Part shown: positions 8,240 through 17,447 of the stretch, piece after piece
How the letters are laid out: each line of letters opens with the position of its first letter
How positions within the stretch are numbered: position 1 is the first letter of the stretch
NCBI RefSeq assembly: GCF_003185915.1
Contig: NZ_QHLZ01000001.1
Span: 310,001 to 374,000 of the forward strand
Reading direction: 5' to 3'
Source: Arthrobacter psychrochitiniphilus
GTDB taxonomy: Bacteria; Actinomycetota; Actinomycetes; Actinomycetales; Micrococcaceae
Length of the DNA: 64,000 nucleotides
Translations under genes and position numbers: made by a program
The notes under the pieces: model-generated
Seen by the model: the letters and a program-made list of their open reading frames with translations, nothing else
Told to the model about the DNA's origin: nothing
The model's database searches: none

Positions 8240-8613
8240 ACGGGTCACCGGCACAAAAGGCAGGTGGCCAGAAGGCAAGTAAGCAGGAAGCGGGAAGCGT
8301 GCCAGCACATGAAGAAGCCCCACTTCATCCCCGCCATGAGCTCAGCGAGGTCCTACACCAGCCTGTCAGGTTTTCCATTGCCGCGGCCCTGTCCAGGACA
8401 GAGACCATGGACTTCAAGGACCTACGCAACACCATCCAAGTTAGCGATTCGGTCCTGAGCAAGCAGCTCTCCGCATTGGAGAAGGCCGGATTTGTGGAGA
8501 TCAAGAAGGCGTTCGTGGGCAAGTTTCCACGCACATCAGTGAAACTCACAGCAGCAGGAACGCAGGCGTGGGAACACCACCTGGCTACGCTGCGCCTTAT
8601 TGCCGGAGAGTAA
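8236..8613 (+). CDS. Winged-helix transcriptional regulator (HTH_34/MarR-like)
   Basis: A 125-residue protein. After a disordered 30-residue leader comes a winged helix: LHQPVRFSIAAALSRTETMD, recognition helix VSDSVLSKQLSALEKAGFVE, and a wing around FVGKFPRTSVKLT. It starts inside the stop codon of the membrane protein gene. The 12-bp palindrome inside the promoter of the pair suggests negative autoregulation. No ligand domain is visible, so signalling may come from the partner membrane protein (inference). Confidence 0.85.
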   Translation: MNGSPAQKAGGQKASKQEAGSVPAHEEAPLHPRHELSEVLHQPVRFSIAAALSRTETMDFKDLRNTIQVSDSVLSKQLSALEKAGFVEIKKAFVGKFPRTSVKLTAAGTQAWEHHLATLRLIAGE

Positions 8614-8735
8614 CCAAGGCAATAATTGTAGGAATCCCACAAAAGAAGTCGCGCCCACACGCATAAAGGGCATGATGTGTGAGGAAAATCCACATATGCA
8701 CGCTAGGCTCTCTTGAGAATAGAAGGAGTCCGTCA

Positions 8736-10535
8736 GTGAGCATTTCACCATCTGCCCCGGCAAAAAAGCTGAGCAAAGTACTGATCGCCAATCGCGGCGA
8801 AATTGCCGTCCGCATCATCCGGGCGGCCCGCGATGAAGGCATCGCTTCCGTTGCCGTCTACGCCGAACCGGACAGGGAAGCACTGCACGTGCGGATGGCT
8901 GACGAGGCGTTTGCCCTGGGCGGCACCACCGCAGCGGACTCCTACCTGGTGATGGAGAAGATCATCGACGCCGCACGCCGCTCGGGAGCCGACTCCGTGC
9001 ACCCCGGTTACGGCTTCCTGGCCGAAAATGCCGAGTTCGCCCAGCTGGTCATTGACGCAGGCATGACTTGGATTGGCCCCTCCCCCGAGGCCATCGCTGC
9101 CCTGGGAGATAAGGTCCAGGCCCGCCACATCGCCGAAAAAGTGGGCGCCCCGCTGGTTCCTGGCACCAAGAACCCGGTGCAATCCACCCAGGAAGTTCTG
9201 GACTTCGCCGACGAATTTGGCCTTCCCCTGGCCATCAAAGCAGCCTTTGGCGGTGGCGGCCGAGGTATCAAAGTGGTCCGCACCCGTGAGGAAATACCCG
9301 AACTGTACGAATCAGCCGTCCGCGAGGCTGTGGCAGCCTTTGGACGTGGCGAGTGCTTTGTAGAACGCTTCATGGACTCCCCGCGCCACGTGGAAACCCA
9401 ATGTCTGGCAGATGCTGCAGGCAATGTGGTGGTAATTTCAACACGCGATTGCTCACTGCAGCGCCGCAACCAGAAGCTTGTTGAAGAAGCCCCGGCACCG
9501 TTCCTCACCGAGGAGCAGAACAAGCGCCTCTACGAATCCTCCAAGGCCATCTTGAAGGAAGCCAAGTACCTAGGCGCCGGCACCTGCGAGTTCCTGGTTG
9601 CCACCGACGGCACCATCTCCTTCCTGGAGGTCAACACGCGCCTGCAGGTGGAGCACACTGTCTCCGAAGAGGTCACCGGCATTGACCTGGTCCGTGAACA
9701 GTTCCGCCTGGCTTGCGGTGAGCTACTCGGCTACGGGGACCCCGAAATCCGTGGCCACTCCATCGAATTCCGCATCAACGGCGAGGACCCGGGCCGGGGC
9801 TTCATGCCCGCACCGGGCACCGTCACCACCATGGAATTGCCTACCGGCCCCGGCGTCCGCGTCGATTCCGGGATCACCGCCGGAGAGGTCATTGGTGGGA
9901 ACTTCGATTCGATGCTCGCCAAGCTCATCGTCACCGGCGCCACCCGAGAACAAGCCCTGCAACGCTCCAGCCGCGCGCTGGCGGAAATGCAGATCGGCGG
10001 CCTGCCCACGGTGCTGCCCTTCCACCGCGCCGTGGTAGTGGACCCGGCGTTCGCCCCCACCGACGGCTCCGCGTTCACCACGCACACCCGTTGGATCGAG
10101 ACCGAGTTCAACAACACCATCCCGGCCTTTGACTTAGTAGGTGCCGCCGGTTCCGCGGACGGCTCCGGCACGCGCCAAAGCGTCACCGTTGAGGTGGGTG
10201 GCAAACGCCTTGAGGTGACGCTGCCTGCCTCGTTCCAGGTGGCCAATGGAACAAGTAACGGCGGGAAGAAGGCAAAGAAGGCCGGACGCAACCGCACCTC
10301 CGGCCCGGCGGCTGCCAACGGCAACGCTCTGACCTCCCCCATGCAGGGAACCATTGTGAAGGTGGCCGTGGCCGACGGCGATGTGGTGGCCGAGGGCGAT
10401 CTGATCGTGGTTCTGGAGGCCATGAAGATGGAGCAGCCCCTCACAGCTCACCGCGCCGGAACCGTCACGGGCCTCAGCGCAGCAGCAGGAGACACAGTCT
10501 CGGCCGGTGCCGTGCTGGCCACCATCGAGGACTAG
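8736..10535 (+). CDS. Acyl-CoA carboxylase alpha subunit (biotin carboxylase + BCCP fusion)
   Basis: A 599-residue actinobacterial AccA3-type protein that carboxylates its own biotin with ATP and bicarbonate for acetyl- or propionyl-CoA carboxylase (fatty acid and methylmalonyl-CoA supply). The biotin carboxylase domain covers about residues 12-460 ([17 protein letters not shown]-grasp loop [21 protein letters not shown]). A basic linker leads to the biotinyl domain (about 525-599) with EAMKM, biotin-accepting Lys564. The GTG start at 8736 follows AGAAGGAG at 8721-8728; an upstream in-frame ATG at 8679 would place this ribosome site inside the gene. No beta subunit gene is adjacent. Confidence 0.95.
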   Translation: MSISPSAPAKKLSKVLIANRGEIAVRIIRAARDEGIASVAVYAEPDREALHVRMADEAFALGGTTAADSYLVMEKIIDAARRSGADSVHPGYGFLAENAEFAQLVIDAGMTWIGPSPEAIAALGDKVQARHIAEKVGAPLVPGTKNPVQSTQEVLDFADEFGLPLAIKAAFGGGGRGIKVVRTREEIPELYESAVREAVAAFGRGECFVERFMDSPRHVETQCLADAAGNVVVISTRDCSLQRRNQKLVEEAPAPFLTEEQNKRLYESSKAILKEAKYLGAGTCEFLVATDGTISFLEVNTRLQVEHTVSEEVTGIDLVREQFRLACGELLGYGDPEIRGHSIEFRINGEDPGRGFMPAPGTVTTMELPTGPGVRVDSGITAGEVIGGNFDSMLAKLIVTGATREQALQRSSRALAEMQIGGLPTVLPFHRAVVVDPAFAPTDGSAFTTHTRWIETEFNNTIPAFDLVGAAGSADGSGTRQSVTVEVGGKRLEVTLPASFQVANGTSNGGKKAKKAGRNRTSGPAAANGNALTSPMQGTIVKVAVADGDVVAEGDLIVVLEAMKMEQPLTAHRAGTVTGLSAAAGDTVSAGAVLATIED

Positions 10536-10570
10536 TCCCCACCCACACACAGCCAACAGCTCAAACGCGC

Positions 10571-10623
10571 AAAAGGCCTCGGCGGGCTTGACCAGCACTG
10601 GTCAGCCCCGTCGAGGCCTTTTT
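10571..10623. terminator. Bidirectional Rho-independent terminator
   Basis: AAAAGGCCTCG...CGAGGCCTTTTT is a long interrupted stem (extended by CTTGACCAG/CTGGTCAG around a short loop) with an A run on one side and a T run on the other. It separates the convergent carboxylase and response-regulator genes. Confidence 0.9.
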
Positions 10624-10638
10624 GTCTGTGAGCTTGCG

Positions 10639-11487
10639 CTAGTGAACTAGCCGGTAGCCCACGCCTCGAACCGTCTTGATCCACCGGGGTTCCCTGGGGT
10701 TGTCACCTAATTTTCGGCGCAAATTTGCTACATGAACCTCAATGGTGCGCTCGTCAGCATCGCTGATGTAAGTTCCCGCATCGTATTCTTCACCGCGGAG
10801 CCAGCGGACCAGATCCGATTTAGTGCGTACCGCCCGCCCACTGTCCACAATGGCGCGGAGCAGATCAAACTCGGTGCGTGTCAGCTCAAGTTCCGTCCCG
10901 TCCACTTCCGCCGTACGGTCCCTACTATTGAGCACCAGTCCGTTCACAGAGAGAGCGGCCGTGGATACTGGGGCGGTTTCCATCGCGTTCACCGGTAGCA
11001 CAGCGCTCACAGGCTGCGCTGCGTTGACAGGTGCAGGCTGTGATTGCGGCATTTTCATTTGAGCCAGCACCGGGACATTCTCTACGGCGGCAGCGGCCAC
11101 CGGCGCCTCGCCTGCGGAGCGCGGGCGTCGCATCATGGCACTAATTCTGGCCCGTAGTTCACGGGGCCTAAACGGTTTTGTCAGGTAATCATCGGCGCCG
11201 GTTTCCAAGCCCATCAACGTGTCCATTTCATCGGCACGCCCCGTGAGCATGATGATGTAAGCATCGCTGAAGAGGCGGATTCGCCGGGCTACTTCAAACC
11301 CGTCAATGTCTGGTAAGCCCAGATCCAGCGTCACAATTGCAGGCTTCTTATCCCGAACCAGCCGCACGCCATCAGCTCCGTTGCTGGCTGCATGAACCTC
11401 AAAACCTGACTGACCCAGAATGACGCTGATCAGTTCCCGAATGTCCTGGTCATCTTCTACAATTACAGCCACACGTGGACTGTCCAT
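10639..11487 (-). CDS. OmpR-family response regulator (RR1)
   Basis: A 282-residue regulator. The receiver domain spans residues 1-120 with acidic Asp12/Asp13, phospho-acceptor Asp55 in VTLDLGLPD and Lys in DDYLTKPFRP. An unusually long Ala/Pro/Val-rich linker (about 125-185) precedes the winged helix (about 185-282; TRTEFDLLRAIVDS, VHVANLRRKLGDNP, KTVRGVGYRLV). It diverges from HK1, its likely partner. A 34-base block at 11564-11597 upstream is shared with RR2. Paralogous to RR2 (43021-43488), which has lost the DNA-binding half. Confidence 0.93.
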   Translation of the reverse strand: MDSPRVAVIVEDDQDIRELISVILGQSGFEVHAASNGADGVRLVRDKKPAIVTLDLGLPDIDGFEVARRIRLFSDAYIIMLTGRADEMDTLMGLETGADDYLTKPFRPRELRARISAMMRRPRSAGEAPVAAAAVENVPVLAQMKMPQSQPAPVNAAQPVSAVLPVNAMETAPVSTAALSVNGLVLNSRDRTAEVDGTELELTRTEFDLLRAIVDSGRAVRTKSDLVRWLRGEEYDAGTYISDADERTIEVHVANLRRKLGDNPREPRWIKTVRGVGYRLVH

Positions 11488-11563
11488 TTTTCCCCTACCA
11501 CATCACTTTGAGAACTAGAACATGACGCCACAGATGGCGTCCTGCGAGCCCACAGACCCGTTT

Positions 11564-11597
11564 ATACATCAAGTATGACATCATCTTAAGCTGTGAC
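11564..11597. promoter_or_regulatory. Conserved block in the RR1/HK1 divergent region
   Basis: This 34-base stretch (ATACATCAAGTATGACATCA onward) matches 43565-43598 in the RR2/kinase-pseudogene gap at 29 of 34 positions. In both places it begins exactly 77 bases upstream of the receiver gene start. Conservation in a non-coding position points to a shared promoter or regulator site; autoregulation by RR1 is the simplest idea. Confidence 0.6.
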
Positions 11598-11709
11598 ACT
11601 TTGGTTCTTCCCGTTCCGGACAGCAATTGCATGAGAGCGCCGCCACATTGGTCCGGAGCAACTCTCACCTCTACACGGGAAGTGATAAAAAAATTTAGCG
11701 GAAGTAATT

Positions 11710-13377
11710 GTGCCTGACACCCACCCGAATCAGCTCCTTGGCAATCTCTTCTACCGGCGAACCCTGCGTGGGCGGGTGATCTTTGCCCAGCTCCCGTTCT
11801 TTCTCACGGTAGCCTTGGCCGGCATTTTGATTGCCGCTCTATACCCGGGCCTCTGGGGCAACCCACGTCTGCTGATCGGCTTGACTATCAACGCTCTCCT
11901 GGCGGTAGCTTGTTTCGTAGTCCCGTGGGATAAACTGCATCCGTCCTCCATTGTGGTAATTCCCTACCTCGATTTCATCGTGGTGGCATTCTTCCGTGAA
12001 GGCAGCCAGACACTGCTTTCGTCGGCCGGTCTACTAGGACTCTTTCCAGTTTTTTGGCTATGCGCTTCTGGAATTGCCCCTAAAACCGCCGTAGTTTCCA
12101 GTACTGTAGCAAGCTTGTCAATTGTCTGGGTTTCGGTCTTCATCTCCGGAAATGTCACTGCTGTGGCCTTGGCTAAACCGCTGCTTTTCCCCCTCATAAT
12201 TTTGCTCTTCGCCATCACTGTGGTTGTCATAACCTCCAACATGGAGCACCAGCGCAACACCCTTCTGATCAGGGACAAGCAACTCCGGGAAGCACTGGCG
12301 GAGAGCCAGCACCGCGAGCGTCTTATGGAGACTGTGGTGGACACGGTGGGCGTGGGCGTACTGGTGGTGGATGCTGACGGCAATGATCAGCTGATGAACG
12401 CAGCGCAACGGCACATCCACTCCTTGGGCAGCCCTGTGGACAATGCCGATCCTAATGAGAGTGAGCTTCTGCTCTTTAGCCCGGACCGAGAGCCGCTGGC
12501 GCCAGAATCACGCCCTGTGCGCCGTGCCATCAATGGAGAAACGTTCACCAACTTCCAGATCTGGATCGGCACTGGTGAAGAGGCCCGGGCATTGTCCACC
12601 ACGGCGCGCATGATCCGCCACGGCGATGGAGCCAGCGAAGGTTCCGTTATTGCTTTCCACGATGTCACTGACATGGTCAAGGCGATGAACGCCAAGAATG
12701 ACTTCGTGGCCAATGTTTCCCATGAATTCCGCACTCCGCTGACGGCCATCCAGTCATACATTTCCTTAGTTCTTGAAGAACCGGACATGGACCCACAGGA
12801 TGTAGCCCGCTTCTTGGGCATTGCCGAAAGAAATGCTGACCGTCTTAGCGGACTGGTGGCAGATTTGCTCACCAACTCAGCGATCACTGTGGAGCGCGCA
12901 CCGGCCAACGTGGCCCAGCTGCTCTCAGATTGCCTTGCCTCTGCTGCACCATCCGCCGCGGCCAATAATGTGCTCTTGGAGCAGCAATGCCAGGAACCGC
13001 TGGTGGCATTTCTCGACGGCGTACGGATCAGTCAGGTGCTAGATAATCTGGTCTCGAACGCCATCAAGTATTCACCCCATGGTGGCACCCTTACGGTGAA
13101 GGTGTGGACGTATGGCACTGACTTGCACTGCGAGGTCAGTGATCAGGGCTTGGGTATGAGCGAATCGGAGCAAGCGAGCCTGTTCCAAAAGTTCTACCGC
13201 GCAGGCACCGCTGTGGAACGTGGCATCCCCGGGATAGGCCTGGGTTTGACGATCTCTAAGACCATCATTGAAACGCATGGCGGCACCTTGTCCGTTCTGA
13301 GTCACCTAGGAAAAGGGACCACCATGAAGATTGTCATCCCTGCGTGCGTGCTGGGCGCACACTTCGTGAGCGTTTAG
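11710..13377 (+). CDS. Membrane sensor histidine kinase (HK1)
   Basis: A 555-residue kinase: about six membrane spans (residues 20-175), a coiled-coil connector (MEHQRNTLLIRDKQLREALA), a PAS-like domain (about 200-320; ETVVDTVGVGVLVVDADGN), HisKA with NVSHEFRTPLTAIQSY, and HATPase_c with N box DNLVSNAIKYSP, G1 DQGLGM and G2 GIGLGLTIS. All catalytic boxes are intact. The GTG start follows CGGAAG. It is divergent from RR1 and ends only three bases from the convergent gene at 13381. HK3 (47492-49198) and the pseudogene at 43705-44964 are paralogues with the same architecture. Confidence 0.93.
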   Translation: MPDTHPNQLLGNLFYRRTLRGRVIFAQLPFFLTVALAGILIAALYPGLWGNPRLLIGLTINALLAVACFVVPWDKLHPSSIVVIPYLDFIVVAFFREGSQTLLSSAGLLGLFPVFWLCASGIAPKTAVVSSTVASLSIVWVSVFISGNVTAVALAKPLLFPLIILLFAITVVVITSNMEHQRNTLLIRDKQLREALAESQHRERLMETVVDTVGVGVLVVDADGNDQLMNAAQRHIHSLGSPVDNADPNESELLLFSPDREPLAPESRPVRRAINGETFTNFQIWIGTGEEARALSTTARMIRHGDGASEGSVIAFHDVTDMVKAMNAKNDFVANVSHEFRTPLTAIQSYISLVLEEPDMDPQDVARFLGIAERNADRLSGLVADLLTNSAITVERAPANVAQLLSDCLASAAPSAAANNVLLEQQCQEPLVAFLDGVRISQVLDNLVSNAIKYSPHGGTLTVKVWTYGTDLHCEVSDQGLGMSESEQASLFQKFYRAGTAVERGIPGIGLGLTISKTIIETHGGTLSVLSHLGKGTTMKIVIPACVLGAHFVSV

Positions 13378-13380
13378 CAC

Positions 13381-14394
13381 TCACCAAACGCTGAAATTGT
13401 ATTGCCCGTACTGCACCGTCTTATAGACAGGGTCTCCAGCTTGGCTGCCATTCATGGGCAGGATTCGCAGGGAGTACTGACCAAAGAAGGCGGCGTTGGA
13501 GACACTAGTTCCGGCCTGGTTATAGGACCGCGGAGGGAAAATCAGTGTTGCTCCAAGGTTCGAGGTAGTAAATTCCGTACCGTACTTGGGAGTAGAGCCG
13601 GAGAGCACAAGAGTCACCACATAGCTGGTAGCTTCACTGGGTGTCCAGCTGAGTTTCAGAACATTGTCATTGGGCCGGGAGGCTGGGGGCTCCGATCTGA
13701 GAACCAAAGCGCCCAAAGGCGGCTGAATGTTGGCGGCACCGTAGTCGCAACCAAAATTGTTTTTCCCGAAGTAGCGCATGGTTCTATAGCTCGGATCCCC
13801 CACAGCCCCCGTTGCGGTATTGACCGGCTGGATACGCAGCAAGTAGTTGCCGTAGGAGGAGTTGGTGTTTCCCAGTGTAAAAATAGCGTTTTTGGCCGTG
13901 ACAGTTTGGGTCTGTAGGAAAACTGTCTGAGAAGTCTGGGACTTCAGCGTCACCATATAGCTGATATTGCTGGCTCGTTTCCCTTCCCAGCTAACATCCA
14001 CACGTCCCGAACTTCCGGAGCTCTCACAACTCATGGTGCCGGCATCAACCATTGCCGGCAATGTCCTGATGGCAGGGTTGACCACAATGGTCCCGGTGCC
14101 GGCATCTACCGCTGGCGGCTGGCTGGGTGCGGAGGGCAAAGCCGAGGGCGTGGGAGAGACTGAAGGAACGGCCGACGGCGTGGGAGACGGAGCGGGCGCC
14201 GCACCGGCGGTGATGTCAATGGTGGCCGTGGCGCTTTGGTTCCAGTTTGCTACCGCAATGCCGCCCGCTCCCAGACCCAGAGTCAGGACAAAGGCAACGC
14301 CGGCAGCCCTCATTCCGGGCAGCTTAGACACGCGCCGGTTCTTCTCATCCGGACCACTGGCTTGGCCAGGAACATCTAGCTGATGGGGGTTCAT
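13381..14394 (-). CDS. Secreted or anchored protein with two repeated beta-sandwich domains
   Basis: A 337-residue protein. A basic N terminus and hydrophobic helix (about 30-50, ending AVANWNQSATATID) resemble the alternative SipW-type signal of its neighbours; a Pro/Ser-rich wall-spanning linker follows (about 65-98). Two copies of a beta-rich domain each end in Y.LRI.P.N...GDP.Y.T..Y (GNYLLRIQPVN..GDPSYRTMRYFG and GQYSLRILPMN..GDPVYKTVQYG). It is the last gene of the five-gene operon and overlaps the previous gene by four bases (ATGA). It looks like a surface structural or adhesive component; exact family not recognised. Confidence 0.7.
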   Translation of the reverse strand: MNPHQLDVPGQASGPDEKNRRVSKLPGMRAAGVAFVLTLGLGAGGIAVANWNQSATATIDITAGAAPAPSPTPSAVPSVSPTPSALPSAPSQPPAVDAGTGTIVVNPAIRTLPAMVDAGTMSCESSGSSGRVDVSWEGKRASNISYMVTLKSQTSQTVFLQTQTVTAKNAIFTLGNTNSSYGNYLLRIQPVNTATGAVGDPSYRTMRYFGKNNFGCDYGAANIQPPLGALVLRSEPPASRPNDNVLKLSWTPSEATSYVVTLVLSGSTPKYGTEFTTSNLGATLIFPPRSYNQAGTSVSNAAFFGQYSLRILPMNGSQAGDPVYKTVQYGQYNFSVW

Positions 14395-15260
14395 TGAGTT
14401 CTTCTTTTCCTTCTTTGCCTTCTCAGTGAAATCACCACGTACGTACCTGCACTAAGGATTGCCAGCCACGGCCAAGGGCTGCGGCTGGTAGTGACAACAT
14501 TACTTTGTCCCCATTGCGCTAGCTCCCACAGGGGCCCCAGGTCCGCTTCCTCCTGAATGAAAAGTTGAGTGGTACCCGCGGCTGCGCTAGCGCTGTCCCC
14601 GGGGCGTCCGCTGACCGGGACCCTGCCTATGGAAGCCCCGGCGCCGAGGGCTTCCTCTTGCGTTGCGCAGGCAGATACAGCTTGTCCCCCGCCCGGCTCA
14701 TGCAAAAGGAAAATGGCATCAAGGAGGCTCTCTTGGTGACGGGTGGAATTCGGCGCGTTGATGTTCAACGCCAGGCTGAGCTCAATACGCAGGGATTCAC
14801 CACTGGCAATTTTCCAGCCTTCAATTATGGTGGTGCAGGCTCCGGATCTGGCCGGAACAGCTGCGCTGGAGATCCAACGGGGCGAACGTGCCTCGAGTTG
14901 CAAATAGCTGGCTATGGCAGAATCTTTTCCCGAGCCCGTATTAGCTACCGCGAGAGCAAAATTGTTGGCCTGGCTGCTGGTATTGCGAACCCAAATAACA
15001 CCGGTTCGTGATTCGCCAGGGACATAGCCTCTGTGCGGTTCAAGCACTGTGAGGGACTTTTCCGTCCTGTAATGGATGCCGTCACCGCTAAGCTCCAGCA
15101 GTGGCTCAGGCCTATTAGCAACCTGAGCAGGTGCAGTCAGTGCTGGAGCGGCCTGAGCTGGTGCAGCTACGGACAAGGCAACCATCACCACCACGGCGGC
15201 TGTCCGAATCCCGCGCCGCACCAGCAAGCCGGTGAAGACGCGCGTCTTGGCTCCCGTCAC
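14391..15260 (-). CDS. Secreted, C-terminally membrane-anchored protein of the SipW-like operon
   Basis: A 289-residue protein with an ordinary signal peptide (AVVVMVALSVAAPAQA), an extracellular beta-rich region carrying motifs such as GYVPGESRTGVIWVRN and GESLRIELSLALN, and a C-terminal span followed by RRQRRKRR. The GxSRTGxxWVRNT type of segment suggests a TasA-anchor or camelysin-like beta domain, but this is uncertain. It overlaps both neighbours by four bases and is therefore tightly co-translated with the signal peptidase. A role as accessory or anchoring subunit is inferred. Confidence 0.65.
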   Translation of the reverse strand: MTGAKTRVFTGLLVRRGIRTAAVVVMVALSVAAPAQAAPALTAPAQVANRPEPLLELSGDGIHYRTEKSLTVLEPHRGYVPGESRTGVIWVRNTSSQANNFALAVANTGSGKDSAIASYLQLEARSPRWISSAAVPARSGACTTIIEGWKIASGESLRIELSLALNINAPNSTRHQESLLDAIFLLHEPGGGQAVSACATQEEALGAGASIGRVPVSGRPGDSASAAAGTTQLFIQEEADLGPLWELAQWGQSNVVTTSRSPWPWLAILSAGTYVVISLRRQRRKRRTQ

Positions 15261-15868
15261 TGGCTGTGCCTGGAGTTACGCCCGGACCGCTTCTTTTCGA
15301 GAGCCCCGCGAACCATGCTCAGCGCCCCGAAACCAATGAATGCTGCAGCGAGGATGGGGATAATGCTCTCGCGTTCTTGGCCCACACTGTTGGCGATGAA
15401 ACCCACCACCGGAATGGCGTAGAACAGCTTGCCCTTGACCTGAACTCCCAGGACTGGGTTGGGGTCCGGAAGAGAATTATTATCGCCTTGGGTTCGAACC
15501 TCGCGTTCACCGGACTGGCTAGCTCCAATGGAGATGATGCGGTGTGAGATGACCCCAGGCATGCCTGATTCAATCTGGTAGGTGATGACATCACCTACCC
15601 GCAACGCCTCAAACGGCGTGGGCTTGACTACCAAAAACGTTCCGGGAGCATATTTAGGTGCCATGGAGCTGGTCAGCACTGAGTAGGTCTGCGATCCAGT
15701 GGCCAGGGGAATGACAATCATTGCCAGGGCAGCCATGGCCACGGTCAGCAGCAGCACGTAGCTCAGTGCCTGTCCCACCAGGGGTAGCACGCGGGGACGG
15801 CCTTGTTCTGCCGCAGCCGCGTCATTACGGGGCGCAAGATCAATGGCAGAGTGGCTGATGACAGACAT
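15257..15868 (-). CDS. ER-type signal peptidase I, SipW-like
   Basis: A 203-residue membrane peptidase. One N-terminal span (about 33-57) is followed by nucleophile Ser68 in TSSMAPKYAPGTF, then His109 in GVISHRI and Asp129 in TQGDNN, with a second span near the C terminus (about 167-185). A Ser-His dyad in place of Ser-Lys defines the S26B (ER/SipW) class, which in Bacillus processes TasA and TapA matrix proteins. Here it sits between two proteins with SipW-type signals and two further secreted proteins, so it is their likely dedicated peptidase. Confidence 0.88.
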   Translation of the reverse strand: MSVISHSAIDLAPRNDAAAAEQGRPRVLPLVGQALSYVLLLTVAMAALAMIVIPLATGSQTYSVLTSSMAPKYAPGTFLVVKPTPFEALRVGDVITYQIESGMPGVISHRIISIGASQSGEREVRTQGDNNSLPDPNPVLGVQVKGKLFYAIPVVGFIANSVGQERESIIPILAAAFIGFGALSMVRGALEKKRSGRNSRHSQ

Positions 15869-15880
15869 GGCGAGTCCCTT

Positions 15881-16486
15881 TTAGAGTTGGTTAACGAGGA
15901 TCGGGATAGTGACCTGGGCGCTTTGCCCACTCAGGGAAGCAGGCATGGTGGCGGCAAGGCTCACTTGGAAACAGAACACTCCGGAACCATTTTTGATGAT
16001 GTCAACTATTGGTGTTTCGGAGTCTTTGACCCCGTCATAAAGTGTTACTTGGCTGCACAGGGACAGTGAACTCGCAGTAGCGGTTTTGACACTCAGATAC
16101 GGTGCCAGGGATGATCCCGCGGTGTTGCCTATGGTGGGAGTGGCGGTACTGGCACGGACGGTAAAATCTCCGCCGGCGTTAGTAATATTTTTCACTTCTA
16201 CCCCCGCATAACTACTTTGCCCCGGGATGATGACGCCCATGGCGGTACTGCTCAATGAGAGTGTGGCTGAGGTGCCGTTGGGCAACGTCATGTCCGTGAC
16301 TTTACTGGTGTTGGTATCAGTCAAGCTGATCCTGAAATCGGCGGCCTGCACTGTACCGGCGTTGGAGCTAACCGCCTTGTTCCACAGCGCATAGCTCCCC
16401 TGGACGGTGAACATTGCCAGCATGACTGCAATCAGCACAAGGCCGGTTACTTTCAATGCGTTGATGCTCTTCATGGCTGCTTCCAT
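15881..16486 (-). CDS. TasA/camelysin-like secreted protein with SipW-type signal peptide
   Basis: Up to 201 residues; an internal ATG at 16474 (MKSINALKVTGLVLIAVMLA) is equally likely as start. The signal ends in GSYALWNKAVSSNAGTV, the A-x-W-N pattern of SipW-dependent substrates, followed by a Ser/Thr-rich beta domain of about 155 residues. Two cysteines (SLSLCSQ, GVFCFQV) could form a disulfide. It ends 12 bases before the signal peptidase gene and follows the operon's first gene after a strong intercistronic hairpin. Probable minor subunit of an extracellular fibre or matrix (inference by analogy with Bacillus). Confidence 0.75.
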   Translation of the reverse strand: MEAAMKSINALKVTGLVLIAVMLAMFTVQGSYALWNKAVSSNAGTVQAADFRISLTDTNTSKVTDMTLPNGTSATLSLSSTAMGVIIPGQSSYAGVEVKNITNAGGDFTVRASTATPTIGNTAGSSLAPYLSVKTATASSLSLCSQVTLYDGVKDSETPIVDIIKNGSGVFCFQVSLAATMPASLSGQSAQVTIPILVNQL

Positions 16487-16497
16487 CGGCAGGGGTT

Positions 16498-16530
16498 GGT
16501 GGTGTGCCGGCTACATGCTGGCACACCACC
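16498..16530. other. Intercistronic hairpin in the secretion operon
   Basis: GGTGGTGTGCC pairs with GGCACACCACC around an 11-base loop, with no T tract. It lies between the first and second genes of the operon. Such hairpins often protect the upstream message and raise the yield of a major structural subunit relative to distal genes. Confidence 0.65.
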
Positions 16531-16548
16531 GGGGTCTGGGAGCTTTGG

Positions 16549-17091
16549 TTACTTGGCGTTGCTAGCTACGGGGGCTTGCTGGACCAAGGAGTAGCCAATG
16601 CCGCTGAGGTCTACTGAGGTTTTAGTGGCCGTGCGTCCGGTGGTGGACTTGTTGAAGGTGAAGGTGGTGGAGGCCGTCACAACTCCGCTATCAGCGGGGA
16701 CCAAGTCTGTAGTGGCGGAAACTACCGTCTTGTCGGCCTTGGTCAAGGTGGTTGCTGAGACGGTGGCATTAGCACCAAAGCCATCTGCTGCAGAGGCGCC
16801 GGTTACTGCCAGCCGGGCAACCATCAGGTCACCATCAAGGCTCACAGTCAGGGGCTGCGTGTAGGTCAGTGTGTCACCGGGGACCACATTGTATTTGACA
16901 ATGTCAACAACGGTGTTGGAAGCGTTGGTCCACACACCGGCGGTGGCAGGAACCAGGTTCAAATCACCGGAAACTACCTTGCCCATGGAGGCGCTCTGCG
17001 CTTGGTTCCAGGTAGCCAACGTGCCGCCGCCGCCTACCATCAGGACAATTCCAACACCGGTTGCGATTACGCCTTTTGTCATCTTGTTCAT
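16549..17091 (-). CDS. Alternate-type (SipW-like) signal peptide protein, probable major secreted subunit
   Basis: A 180-residue protein starting MNKMTKGVIATGVGIVLMVG and running through GGGTLATWNQAQSASMGKVV, the alternate-type signal of SipW/TasA-like proteins, then a Thr/Val/Ala-rich beta domain without cysteines. The ATG at 17091 has AAGGGG at good spacing; an upstream in-frame start at 17211 would add an Arg-rich leader that lacks support. As first gene, followed by a message-stabilising hairpin, it is the best candidate for the most abundant product of the operon. Confidence 0.8.
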   Translation of the reverse strand: MNKMTKGVIATGVGIVLMVGGGGTLATWNQAQSASMGKVVSGDLNLVPATAGVWTNASNTVVDIVKYNVVPGDTLTYTQPLTVSLDGDLMVARLAVTGASAADGFGANATVSATTLTKADKTVVSATTDLVPADSGVVTASTTFTFNKSTTGRTATKTSVDLSGIGYSLVQQAPVASNAK

Positions 17092-17447
17092 TGCCAGACC
17101 CCTTGTTCGTTTTCTTCTTGGCAAGCGTTCCTGCCGATGAGAACTACTCTGCCGTCTCCAACTTAAGGAAGGGCACTGGAAATCTGGAAGGTTTGAACAA
17201 GTTAGTCTCAAGAACCAAAGATCCGCTCAATGCTCAAGAAAAGCTCAAGAAATGTAGCGGGAAGCGCGAACTTCCTATCCGAAAGGTTAGCGTTAAAGTC
17301 CTCATTCACGGTGTTTACTTAAGCTTCGCGCAAGTAGTTACTCAGGAGTGAAAAAACGTCAGTTTTCGTCTGTGCCACCGCTATCGTTGTTTCTAAAGCG
17401 TTGGCATAAGGCCGCACCATTAATGAGTCTGGAGGCATGGGAAATAC
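17092..17447. promoter_or_regulatory. Divergent regulatory region between secretion operon and Hpt-like gene
   Basis: About 355 bases without a gene. It must contain promoters for the leftward secretion operon and the rightward Hpt-like gene. I see short direct repeats of GCTCAAGAAA type near 17230-17250 and an AT-richer centre, but no convincing -35/-10 pair or palindrome. Confidence 0.4.
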
